NCBI RefSeq assembly: GCF_900312745.1
Contig: NZ_OMPD01000008.1
Coordinates: forward strand, 1-64,000
Source: Aquimarina sp. AU58
Lineage (GTDB): Bacteria > Bacteroidota > Bacteroidia > Flavobacteriales > Flavobacteriaceae
DNA length: 64,000 nt
Reading direction: 5' to 3'
In this document: positions 53,811-62,484 of the stretch, piece by piece
Layout: each line of letters opens with the position of its first letter
Numbering within the stretch: the stretch's first letter is position 1
Program-made: the position numbers and the translations under genes
Notes under the pieces: generated by a model
Database searches by the model: none
What the model saw: only the letters and a program-made list of their open reading frames with translations
Told to the model about the DNA's origin: nothing

Positions 53811-55711
53811 AAATAAAAGTAAAAAAAATAATAGTATCAATCTTTACAACATGCTGTTGTTTATCATTCAATTATGAATCCATTAATCGTATCACTGAAG
53901 CCCTTATTGGGCTTCAGTTTGATAATACAGATACTATCATTAATCAACTTTCTAAAAAAAAAGGCAAAATAGAGTTTAGAGTACTTACTCAAATTATGTA
54001 CCACAAAGGACAAGAAAAATCCAAAGATTCTATTGCCACTAATAGTTTAAAAGCCCCCAATACTAATACCCAAAGATTAATTTTATATCATCTCATACAA
54101 GCGTACTATTTTTTGTATAATGATCATGAAGATTCCTCTGCTTTTTCAAATTTTTACGAAGCCTATGTTCTCTCAAAAGAAGAAAACAATACAAACCTAC
54201 TTAAACTAAGCATTTTAGGCTTCTTACAATATTATAGTAAAGAAATTGTACAAAGCAGCGATTCATATAGCAAATATCTAGAAGAATTAAGAAAACTGTC
54301 CGAAAATGTTCATGATCAATCCTGGGTCTATTATTATGATAATTACTTTAAACTCAATTCTTTATATGATGATCATGGATATATAAAGACGTCTAAGGAG
54401 CTAATTAAATTTATAAAAAAAAACAATAATCTTAGCATAGGGATTACATCACAATACAAATTGCATATTGGTTTATATTATAAACTAAATGAGAAAAATA
54501 AAATTGCCAAGACATATTTTAATGATATTCTAAATACTCCTGATTATCCGTTTCTTAACAAAATTAAATTTACAGCATCTTTATATTTAGCCGATATTAA
54601 TGCTAAAAACAAAAAATTTGATATTGCAAAACGCTACATTTCCATAAGTAGTAAATATATGAATAAGTCTGATACATTAACCTCTCTTTTTGAATCAGAG
54701 AGGTTTAAATCTGTATATTATTATGAGCGTATTCCTAAATATGATAGTGCATATTTTAATTTAAAAAGTTCAACATTAAGAGAAGCTCAGCTAAATATCA
54801 AGAAAAATACACTTAAAATTTCTGAACTAAATGTACAACTTCAAACTACAGAAAAAGAAAAAGAAATAGTTCAACTCTTAAATACGAATCTTAAAACCGA
54901 AGCAAGTCGAGTACAAAATAGAAACCTACTAATAGGGTCTCTTTCTCTTATCCTTGTGGGGTCAATATTTGTATTTCTCGTTTATAAAAATATCAAACGT
55001 AAACAACGTATCGCAAAGCAAGAAAGAGAGATCGAAATCCAAAAAACAGAAAAACTACTTAAAGAACAAGAACTTACTGCTATTGATGCTATGATATCCG
55101 GGCAGGAAAAAGAACGGCAACGCCTGGCTAACGAATTACATGATAATCTGGGAAGTACACTCGCAACAGTAAAACTTCATTTTCAGCATTTACAACATAA
55201 TAAGGACAACCCCAAAGTTGAACATGTAGCAGAATTATATACTAAAACAAATGCGCTATTAGATGAAGCTTACCAAAAAGTACGTACCATTGCCCATGAA
55301 AAAAATAGTGGGGTCATGGCAAATCAAGGGTTGCTCCTCGCTATAAAAAACTTAGCCAAACAAGTATCTAATGGAGATGGCTTGCACATAGAAATACAAG
55401 ATTATGGATTGGAGGAGCGATTAGACAATACGTTAGAAATTTCAATCTTCAGAATGATACAGGAACTAATTACCAATTCGATTAAACATGCTGCCGCATC
55501 AGAAATCCATATTTCTTTAACCAATCATGATTCTCTTTTAAATATTATTATAGAAGACAATGGTAAAGGTTTTGATGCCAAAGTACTGCCCAAAAAAGAA
55601 GGAATGGGGCTAAGAAACATCGAAAAACGAGTAGAACATCTCGAAGGTACTTTCGCGATTGACTCTACCATAGGAAAAGGAACTAATATTATTATAAATA
55701 TACCCATATGA
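53807..55711 (+). CDS. TPR-like sensor histidine kinase of module 2
   Basis: 634 residues, start TTG at 53807 in a TTGA overlap with the partner. Signal sequence (IIVSIFTTCCCLSF). The N-terminal helical region (to about 350) is unlike that of module 1. From about residue 345 (TTEKEKEIVQLLNTNLKTE) the sequence is nearly identical: membrane segment 374-394, H445 in ERQRLANELHDNLGS, and the ATPase domain with DNGKGFD. Its cognate regulator is broken, so it may signal through the regulator of module 1. Confidence 0.85.
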   Translation: MKIKVKKIIVSIFTTCCCLSFNYESINRITEALIGLQFDNTDTIINQLSKKKGKIEFRVLTQIMYHKGQEKSKDSIATNSLKAPNTNTQRLILYHLIQAYYFLYNDHEDSSAFSNFYEAYVLSKEENNTNLLKLSILGFLQYYSKEIVQSSDSYSKYLEELRKLSENVHDQSWVYYYDNYFKLNSLYDDHGYIKTSKELIKFIKKNNNLSIGITSQYKLHIGLYYKLNEKNKIAKTYFNDILNTPDYPFLNKIKFTASLYLADINAKNKKFDIAKRYISISSKYMNKSDTLTSLFESERFKSVYYYERIPKYDSAYFNLKSSTLREAQLNIKKNTLKISELNVQLQTTEKEKEIVQLLNTNLKTEASRVQNRNLLIGSLSLILVGSIFVFLVYKNIKRKQRIAKQEREIEIQKTEKLLKEQELTAIDAMISGQEKERQRLANELHDNLGSTLATVKLHFQHLQHNKDNPKVEHVAELYTKTNALLDEAYQKVRTIAHEKNSGVMANQGLLLAIKNLAKQVSNGDGLHIEIQDYGLEERLDNTLEISIFRMIQELITNSIKHAAASEIHISLTNHDSLLNIIIEDNGKGFDAKVLPKKEGMGLRNIEKRVEHLEGTFAIDSTIGKGTNIIINIPI

Positions 55712-56324
55712 TAACCGTAGCTATTGCAGAAGATCACCAATCTCTTATCGATGGTGTAGAATTTCTTCTTCGGTATGAAGAAGAAATTAGTAGTGTTGGT
55801 ATGGCAAATGATGGAGAAGAGTTACTTAATATTGTAAGAAGAAAACAGCCCAAAGTTGTGCTTACCGATATCAGAATGCCAAAAATTGATGGTATCGCGG
55901 CCACCAAAATCATAAAAAAAGAATTTCCCATACCAAAATTATTGCCTTCTCTATGTTTGACCAGGAAGATGCTGTTCGACAAATGATCGAAGCAGGTGCA
56001 TCTGGATATTTGCTTAAAAACTCACCACTAGAAGAAGTATTAACTGCTATACAATAAGTTGCAAAAGGAGAGACTTATTTTGATGCTGCTATAGACCCAA
56101 CGCTCTTCTCTAAAGATGCTCCTAAAAAACGACTATTATCAAAAAGTGAACGAAAAATCCTAACACTCATCGGGCAAGGAAAAACCTCATCAGAGATCGC
56201 CACCATTCGTTTTAATTCAGTGTCTACTGTAGAAACCCTCCGTAAAAATATCATATGCAAACTGGGGCTTCATGGCAAAGGAGAATTATTGCGCTATGCT
56301 ATTGAGAAAAAGTATGATTTTTAG
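55708..56324 (+). pseudogene. disrupted NarL/LuxR-type response regulator of module 2
   Basis: Nearly identical at DNA level to 50717-51343. Reading from 55708 is lost by a one-base deletion after about 55928 (GAATTTCC-CATACC, one T fewer than the intact copy). Further downstream the original frame meets a TAA at about 56056-56058, where the intact copy has a His codon. A nine-base in-frame deletion (KDAKQAPKK to KDAPKK) accounts for the rest of the length difference. The fragment from 55708 encodes only the receiver part. The DNA-binding half is otherwise preserved, which suggests recent inactivation. Confidence 0.85.
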
Positions 56325-56354
56325 GTAACTCTCCCCCTCCTTAAAAGGTAAATA

Positions 56355-56401
56355 TACCCTGCTATGGGTATTTTTTTGTGCTTGATTGTAAGGTAGATTT
56401 G
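56355..56401 (+). promoter_or_regulatory. regulon dyad and -7 box of the third operon
   Basis: TACCCTG-CT-ATGGGTA (56355-56370), followed after exactly 23 bases by TAGATTTG (56394-56401), an exact TANNTTTG box. The start codon is at 56419. Confidence 0.7.
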
Positions 56402-56418
56402 GTTTAAAATATTAAGTC

Positions 56419-56736
56419 ATGCAAAACAAAATCCGTTCTTTCAATCAGTTTAAAACTACGCTAGAAAAAGATCCTACACTTCAGGAAGAGTTTAAATCAA
56501 ATCCTGTTGAAGCTATTAAAAAATTTCAATCTGCACCACCACGGTTTAATGATAAGCTTATCTACAGGTTAGCTGTTCTATTCCTAGGAATAATTGTACT
56601 TACAATTTGCATTGGGGCTATCATACTAACCGGTAGGAGCACAGATCCAGGCTTTGAGGTGCCCGATATTTTAGTAGCTACAGCCTCTACTGCAATTGGT
56701 GCAGTAGCAGGATTATTAGCCCCTGGTTCCAATTAA
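56419..56736 (+). CDS. small two-segment membrane protein of the third operon
   Basis: 105 residues. The N-terminal 45 residues are amphipathic and soluble (FKTTLEKDPTLQEEFKSNPVEAIKKF), somewhat like the leader of NHLP/Nif11 precursors, but two hydrophobic segments follow (about 48-68 and 83-102). So a peptide precursor is unlikely. No family recognised. First gene of the third operon under the same dyad as the modules. Confidence 0.6.
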   Translation: MQNKIRSFNQFKTTLEKDPTLQEEFKSNPVEAIKKFQSAPPRFNDKLIYRLAVLFLGIIVLTICIGAIILTGRSTDPGFEVPDILVATASTAIGAVAGLLAPGSN

Positions 56737-56796
56737 AACAATGGAATAGAATAATATACAATCCAAAAAATAAAGTACTAATAAACAAGCAAAGAA

Positions 56797-57195
56797 ATGA
56801 AAAGAGTTTATGAAATCGGAAACGATACAAACCAAATAAATTGTACAGTAAAAATTGGGACAGTTGGAGTAGCATATACAGCAGTATATATAGCTCGGTC
56901 TGGAGGACAATGGTCACAAATTAAAGAATCTACTTCGAGTAGTGGAAACATCAAATCTTTCTTAGTAGGCCAAGCCATCGATTTAAGAGATAGCTATTTA
57001 GTAATACGAACAATAATTGATTTTTCAACCATAGATAAAGATTTATGGAATGAACAAAAGAACAATATTGTAGCAAGATATTATCTAAAAGGAGGGCTTT
57101 TAGGGGCGCAAACATACAACCATGACACAGATGACATTACATCCTCTTCAAATGGTAAAATTGTTGTGATAACTAAACCAATCAAATTGATATGA
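56797..57195 (+). CDS. unknown soluble protein of the third operon
   Basis: 132 residues, beta-rich, without signal peptide (MKRVYEIGNDTNQINCTVKIG). The sequence has no recognised motif. Its stop overlaps the next start by 4 bases (ATGA), so it is coupled to the barrel-like gene. The 60-base gap to the membrane gene upstream has no terminator. Confidence 0.55.
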   Translation: MKRVYEIGNDTNQINCTVKIGTVGVAYTAVYIARSGGQWSQIKESTSSSGNIKSFLVGQAIDLRDSYLVIRTIIDFSTIDKDLWNEQKNNIVARYYLKGGLLGAQTYNHDTDDITSSSNGKIVVITKPIKLI

Positions 57196-58346
57196 AAAAA
57201 CTAGTTTTTATAATCGTATTCGGATTTCATTCCTTTGTAAGTTATTCACAAGGACAAGAACCCGTAGTATCAAATAATGAAAAAGCAGATCATAATTCTC
57301 TGCCTATCAAAGATCTTGAAACTCCCAGTTCTCCAGCATTCATGCTACTAGACAAAGCACCTTCTGCTATAGAACGACCTAACTCAACCAAAGCATTTGC
57401 ATTGAGTATCATTAACTCTTTTGAAAACACTATCGATCTACCCAAAAACTATGCTGTAGAATTTACCCCTTTTTGGTTCTTTAAAAACAAAAACATGACA
57501 GCTCTAAAGTATCTGGGGTATAAGGGGGAAAAGGGGGATTACAAGCAAAACTATTTCAATGGCCTTCAAATGTTCTCTATTTCATTGGCATTTGTTAATA
57601 CTCTGGATAGTATCACAAATCAAGAAATTAATAATATATCGGTAGGAGCAAGAACTAACATTATATCTATTAAACGTAAAAAGGATTCAGATAGTATAAA
57701 AACCAAATATATCAAAGTACTAAAAAAAATAGATTCAATAGAAAAAAATATTCCAAAGCATGATCCTTTTAAAGAAGATTTAACTACGTATAATAAGAGA
57801 GTGAAGAAATATCTAGATTCTATTACAACTAAAGAGCTATTATCTCAAAAAGAAAAATTATCTGATATAATAAAAAGAAAAGATTTATTTGCTCTTGATG
57901 GTGCTATCGCTTATAATTCTATTTTTACCGAAAATGACTTCTCTTCTAGCAGATTTGGAAGATTAGGAATTTGGTTAACTGCTAATTATTCATATAAGAA
58001 AAATGAAAACACTTATCTTAACATTTATGCAACCGGAAGATATCTAAAAGATGGCACAAATAAGATTAATGATGAGTACATAAAACAAGATTTTTATGAT
58101 ATCGGGGGCAAGTTAGAATTTGAATACAAAAAAATTTCTCTGTCTTATGAATATCTTTATCGTATTGCTGACAATAAAGATACCTATAGATCCAATGGAG
58201 TCCTAAAATATAAAATAAATGACAAAATATTTTTAACTGGTTCTTTCGGGAAAAATTTTGGAGACAATGATAATTTAATATCCTTATTAGGAATCAATTG
58301 GGGATTCTTAACAGGAGAAGAAAAAACCATATTAAAAGAAAACTAA
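57192..58346 (+). CDS. outer-membrane-barrel-like protein of the third operon
   Basis: 384 residues with a signal peptide (MKKLVFIIVFGFHSFVSYSQ). A region of charged helices (about 155-230, KKIDSIEKNIPKHDPFKEDL) interrupts it. Around it are beta-strands with aromatic residues (AVEFTPFWFF, GIWLTANYSY, KISLSYEYLYR, LTGSFGKNFG) as in an outer-membrane barrel. No family recognised. It ends at a strong terminator. Confidence 0.55.
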   Translation: MKKLVFIIVFGFHSFVSYSQGQEPVVSNNEKADHNSLPIKDLETPSSPAFMLLDKAPSAIERPNSTKAFALSIINSFENTIDLPKNYAVEFTPFWFFKNKNMTALKYLGYKGEKGDYKQNYFNGLQMFSISLAFVNTLDSITNQEINNISVGARTNIISIKRKKDSDSIKTKYIKVLKKIDSIEKNIPKHDPFKEDLTTYNKRVKKYLDSITTKELLSQKEKLSDIIKRKDLFALDGAIAYNSIFTENDFSSSRFGRLGIWLTANYSYKKNENTYLNIYATGRYLKDGTNKINDEYIKQDFYDIGGKLEFEYKKISLSYEYLYRIADNKDTYRSNGVLKYKINDKIFLTGSFGKNFGDNDNLISLLGINWGFLTGEEKTILKEN

Positions 58347-58355
58347 TCGTATCTT

Positions 58356-58400
58356 AAAAAAACGTCCTTTCAATCTAAATAACTGAAAGGACGTTTTTAT
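58356..58400. terminator. bidirectional terminator
   Basis: Arms of 15 bp (58358-58372, 58384-58398) with a loop of 11, containing ACGTCCTTTCA and its complement, flanked by A and T runs. Serves the third operon and the convergent peptidase gene. Confidence 0.85.
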
Positions 58401-58420
58401 ATTCTTTTTAAAAACAACGG

Positions 58421-60472
58421 TTAATTCACCTCTGGTAAGAAGTTATAATTCTTACTGTACCATAACATTTGTTCTTCGAAGGTTTTAGGTTGGAATATTT
58501 CAAAACCTATAATCTCATCTGCATCATCCGTTTTTGGTACTAAAACAGGGTTTACAAAACCACTATACGGTGCAGATGTAAATTGCTTATTACGTTCTAA
58601 TACTTCTGCATGCACTGCCTGATCAACTTTTACACCATATCCTTCTACCAATTCTTCTGCTGCTTTATAATCTCCTTCAGATTTGATACGTTGCGTCTCT
58701 CTTAATAAACGTCCAAAAATTTCGCGCAACTTAGCATAATCATTAATATTATAGTAGGTTTTTTCTTCTCTGGTTACCTTTTCGATTACATTATCTTTCT
58801 TTCCTTGCTCAAAAGCCCAGCCACTTACCCACTGGCGATTACGCATATGTGCTTCTTCTACATCATCTCCTAGGTTTAGACGAATCAATTGTGTCATTAA
58901 TCCATTTCTAATATACCCATCATAAGCAGCTTTACCTGTCTTTTCCCAATCTTCAACTAATCCTAGCTCTTGTAATTTTGGATCCATTAAGTAGTATAAT
59001 CCAACTAAATCAGCACGACCTTCTTCCATAGTAGAAGCATAGTTCTTTAATGTTTCTTTAGTTTCACCTACTCCAGGATTTAATTTTCCAGATGCATGAC
59101 CAACTACTTCGTGTAATGCCGTATGTAATTTATCTCCTAATTGCCCATATTTTTCTTCTAGTTCGAACTCTTCATCATCATGTACAAATTCTTTTAAACG
59201 TCCCGAACCACCAGCATTATTATAAGCACTGATAATATTTCCTAAGGATACAGATTTAGAACCAACAGCAGCTCTAATCCAATTTGCATTAGGAAGGTTT
59301 ACTCCTATAGGTGTGCTTGGTGATGCATCTCCCGCTTCTCCTGCAACAGCTACTACCTTATATGAAACTCCTACCACACTATCTTTTTTATGAGCATCCA
59401 TTAATGGAGAATTATCTTCAAACCATTGCGCATTTTCTGATAGTACAGACATTTTTTTAGACATATCAAAATCCTTGATCTGTACAATAGTTTCATAAGA
59501 ACCTCTATATCCTAATGGATCATTATACACTTCAATAAAACTATTAATGTAATCTATATTACCATCAGTTGCTGCTGTCCATGCCACATTATAATCATCC
59601 CAGGTTTGTAAATTTCCTGTTTTATAATATTCGATCAATAATCCCAAAGCATCTCCCTGAGCTTCATTTTCTGCTACACTTTTTGCTTTCTCTAACCATT
59701 TGATAATTTCGTCGATTGCAGATCCATATAATCCTCCTGACTTATATACTCGCTCTTTTAATTTTCCATTTTCTTTTACCAACTGAGAGTTTAAACCAAA
59801 GGACAAAGGTTTCTCTTCATTTGGAGATTTCATTTTACCATAAAACGAAGTAACATCATTATTGGTAACGCCAGGCCCATAAAAATTAACTGCAGATAGT
59901 GCTACATTATCAACTCCTTTTGCTTGATTTACTTTTTTAGCATCTTGATCATTAAAAATCACTTCATATACCTCTTTAGATACTTCTGTACCTGTAGCTG
60001 CAAGAAGAGAGCTAAAATAATCCTGGCTAAATTCTGGCTTGATCTTATCATTACTGTAATGGTGATGAATCCCATTAGAGAACCAAACTCGTTTTAGATA
60101 CGTTTCAAAAGCTTCCCAGTTCGCATCACTCTTATTACCTTCATAAGAAGTGTAGATTTTTTCTAATGCTTTTCTAATAGTAAGATTATGACGGTAATTC
60201 TGATCCCACATAATGTCTCTTCCACTTAACCCAGCCTTAGTAAGATAATATACCAATTTTTGTTCTTTCAAAGTAAGATTATCCCAGCCTGGTATTTGGT
60301 ATCTTAAAATTTTAAGATCTGCAAATTGCTCTACAACATAATCAAACTTTTCCTCTGTTACCTCCTGCTTTTGTTCCTGTTGGTCAATTTGATCCTTAAC
60401 ACTTGGATCCTTTTTACATGCAATCATTAAACTAGTGATCGCTATAAAAAATAATATTCTGTCGAGTTTCAT
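58421..60472 (-). CDS. dipeptidyl-peptidase III-type (M49) lipoprotein
   Basis: 683 residues with a lipoprotein signal (lipobox SLMIACKK). The zinc motif is H454-EVVGH459, the HExxGH form found in M49 peptidases, followed by the second zinc ligand in MEEGRADLVGLYY. It cleaves dipeptides from peptide N-termini. The lipid anchor suggests it works at the cell envelope, while animal DPP III is cytosolic. Confidence 0.88.
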   Translation of the reverse strand: MKLDRILFFIAITSLMIACKKDPSVKDQIDQQEQKQEVTEEKFDYVVEQFADLKILRYQIPGWDNLTLKEQKLVYYLTKAGLSGRDIMWDQNYRHNLTIRKALEKIYTSYEGNKSDANWEAFETYLKRVWFSNGIHHHYSNDKIKPEFSQDYFSSLLAATGTEVSKEVYEVIFNDQDAKKVNQAKGVDNVALSAVNFYGPGVTNNDVTSFYGKMKSPNEEKPLSFGLNSQLVKENGKLKERVYKSGGLYGSAIDEIIKWLEKAKSVAENEAQGDALGLLIEYYKTGNLQTWDDYNVAWTAATDGNIDYINSFIEVYNDPLGYRGSYETIVQIKDFDMSKKMSVLSENAQWFEDNSPLMDAHKKDSVVGVSYKVVAVAGEAGDASPSTPIGVNLPNANWIRAAVGSKSVSLGNIISAYNNAGGSGRLKEFVHDDEEFELEEKYGQLGDKLHTALHEVVGHASGKLNPGVGETKETLKNYASTMEEGRADLVGLYYLMDPKLQELGLVEDWEKTGKAAYDGYIRNGLMTQLIRLNLGDDVEEAHMRNRQWVSGWAFEQGKKDNVIEKVTREEKTYYNINDYAKLREIFGRLLRETQRIKSEGDYKAAEELVEGYGVKVDQAVHAEVLERNKQFTSAPYSGFVNPVLVPKTDDADEIIGFEIFQPKTFEEQMLWYSKNYNFLPEVN

Positions 60473-60564
60473 TTATTTTATTTTATTGTTTTGACAAATG
60501 TAACAAAATAAAAGGATGTTAAAATTGTTTATATTAGCTGACCAAACAATCTAAACTAACTAAC

Positions 60565-61599
60565 ATGAAAATAGTAAAATATTTATTTTTTCTATTATTA
60601 TTAGTAATAATTGGCGGAGCTGTTTATGTTGCTACCATAGACGGTGAGTTTCAAGTAGAAGAAAGTAGAGTAATCGATGCTCCTGATGAATTGTTATTTA
60701 CTACAATCAATGAGTATAGAACCTGGGATAAATGGGGACCTTGGATGGATGAATCTGATGATTTTATTATGGAGTATCCAGAAAAAACAAGTGGTGAAGG
60801 TGCTTCTTATAGTTGGAAAAGCGAAACAGAAGGAGATGGCAAAATGGAGACCATAAAAACTTCTCCATTTACCAGCATAGATCAAAAAATTACCTTTATC
60901 ACTCCTATGGGTGAAAGCAAAAGTGATGTGTACTGGAAATTTGAAAAAATTGAAGATAAAAAGACTAAAGTAACCTGGGGTATGAAAGGTGAACAATCTT
61001 TTATGGAAAAAGCATTCTGGGCTACTCAAGATAGTAGTATATCGAAAATGCTAAAGCCTATGTATGCTCGCGGACTCGAAAAACTCGATGCATTTACTGA
61101 TGAAAAAATGAAAAAATATACGGTTCATGTAGATGGAATTACAGAACACGGAGGCGGTTTCTATATGTACAGTGCTACTGCTTCTTCAATAGCCATAATT
61201 CCTGAAAAAATGAAGGAAATGATCCCTGCAGTGGATACATATATGAAACAAAACAATCTTCCGCGAACAGGAATGCCATTTACACTGTATAACGAGTATA
61301 ACGAAGAACAGGGAACTGCAATTTTCTCTACTGCAATACCAACCAGAGATAAAGTAGTTACTCCAAAAGAAAGCGCTATTCTTTGTGATTTTTTACCAAG
61401 GCAGAAAGTGGTTAAAACCACACTTAAAGGAGATTACAATAATCTAAAAGAAGCATGGGAAGCTGGTTATAAATATATTGCAGAAAATAACTTAGAGCCC
61501 AATACAGAATCTGCAGCTTTTGAAGTATATCGGGTAGAACCAACATTACAACCAAATCCTGCTGAGTGGGTTACCGAAATTTATATTCCAATAAAATAA
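60565..61599 (+). CDS. SRPBCC plus GyrI-like domain protein
   Basis: 344 residues with one N-terminal membrane segment (about 5-24). Residues 30-180 resemble an SRPBCC (START-like) fold: VEESRVIDAPDELLFTTI, TWDKWGPW. Residues 195-344 resemble the GyrI-like effector-binding domain: LPRTGMPFTLYNEYN, TAIPTRDK, and the ending EVYRVEP. The combination recurs in Bacteroidota. Ligand unknown. Confidence 0.75.
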   Translation: MKIVKYLFFLLLLVIIGGAVYVATIDGEFQVEESRVIDAPDELLFTTINEYRTWDKWGPWMDESDDFIMEYPEKTSGEGASYSWKSETEGDGKMETIKTSPFTSIDQKITFITPMGESKSDVYWKFEKIEDKKTKVTWGMKGEQSFMEKAFWATQDSSISKMLKPMYARGLEKLDAFTDEKMKKYTVHVDGITEHGGGFYMYSATASSIAIIPEKMKEMIPAVDTYMKQNNLPRTGMPFTLYNEYNEEQGTAIFSTAIPTRDKVVTPKESAILCDFLPRQKVVKTTLKGDYNNLKEAWEAGYKYIAENNLEPNTESAAFEVYRVEPTLQPNPAEWVTEIYIPIK

Positions 61600-61607
61600 C
61601 ACCTTAT

Positions 61608-61642
61608 AAACTGCATTCTATAATTTGATAGAATGCAGTTTA
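61608..61642 (+). terminator. hairpin after the SRPBCC gene
   Basis: 14-bp arms (61608-61621 and 61628-61641, AAACTGCATTCTAT and complement), loop of six. The T run after the stem is weak, so termination is uncertain. Confidence 0.5.
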
Positions 61643-61738
61643 ATACATTTAGAATACATAGAGCAATCTAGTTTGGAAACTCTATGCAAAAATACATTAA
61701 TGCTACCCTGGGTTTAAAAAAACAATAGATAAAAACAG

Positions 61739-62104
61739 ATGAAACAAATACTCTTGGTATTTATCGGAGGTGGCACAGGTAGCATCGCACGTTATCTTAT
61801 AAGTAAATACCTTAATAGCTCTTCTACAGGAATCCCATATGGCACCTTTACAGCTAATATTTTAGGTAGTCTCTTTATTGGGATTATTCTCGGGCTAGCT
61901 CTTAAAAATAATGTAATATCGCAAAACACAGTTACCCTTTTGGCAACCGGTTTTTGCGGGGGATTTACCACCTTTTCTACATTTGCTTATGAAAATCATG
62001 TATTACTAAAATCTGGAGATTTTATCAATTTCATCATCTATGCTGCCGGATCATTTGTAGTTGGAGTTCTTTTCATATTTTTAGGGATGTTTATAGTAAA
62101 ATAA
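61739..62104 (+). CDS. crcB: CrcB/Fluc-type fluoride channel
   Basis: 121 residues, four membrane segments. The GGGTGSIARY start, TANILGSLFIG and GGFTTFSTFAYE segments are the Fluc signature. It exports fluoride. No fluoride riboswitch is visible upstream. It is followed after 41 bases by the PII-like gene. Confidence 0.92.
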   Translation: MKQILLVFIGGGTGSIARYLISKYLNSSSTGIPYGTFTANILGSLFIGIILGLALKNNVISQNTVTLLATGFCGGFTTFSTFAYENHVLLKSGDFINFIIYAAGSFVVGVLFIFLGMFIVK

Positions 62105-62145
62105 TACTATAAAAACAGACCTGAGATGAATTCAAATAAAGGCTT

Positions 62146-62484
62146 ATGAAAAAAATTGAAGCAATTATACGCAAATCAAAATTCGAAGCTGTAAAAGAAG
62201 CTCTACATAAAATTGAAGTAAATTTCTTTACTTATTGGGATGTAACTGGTGTCGGTAATGAAAAGAAAAGTCGTATATATAGGGGGACCTCCTATAATAC
62301 ATCTGATATACCACGTAGATACTTATCCATAGTGGTCTCTGATGAATTTGAAGAAAAAACAATTCGTACACTAATTGATTCTGCCAAAACCGGAGAAGTC
62401 GGTGACGGAAAAATATTTGTATCAAATATCCAGGATACCTACAGAATTAGAACCGAAGAAAAAGGCAATCAGGCATTACATTAA
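62146..62484 (+). CDS. PII-family nitrogen regulatory protein
   Basis: 112 residues. The MKKIEAIIRKSKFEAVKEAL start, the T-loop with IYRGTSYNT (the tyrosine of TSY corresponds to the modified Y51 position) and the DGKIFVSNIQDTYRIRTEEKG end are those of GlnB/GlnK. It binds ATP, ADP and 2-oxoglutarate and controls partners such as an ammonium transporter. No transporter gene is in the window, but the porin-like gene downstream may belong to the same nitrogen context. Confidence 0.9.
   Translation: MKKIEAIIRKSKFEAVKEALHKIEVNFFTYWDVTGVGNEKKSRIYRGTSYNTSDIPRRYLSIVVSDEFEEKTIRTLIDSAKTGEVGDGKIFVSNIQDTYRIRTEEKGNQALH

Noticed and set aside
56419..56560. NHLP/Nif11-like leader, suggesting a peptide natural product
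   Set aside because: The similarity is limited to an amphipathic N-terminus; two membrane segments follow, there is no core peptide, and no modification enzyme is nearby.
61642..61738. Possible fluoride riboswitch before crcB
   Set aside because: None of the conserved fluoride aptamer segments could be found, and the only hairpin upstream belongs to the end of the previous gene.
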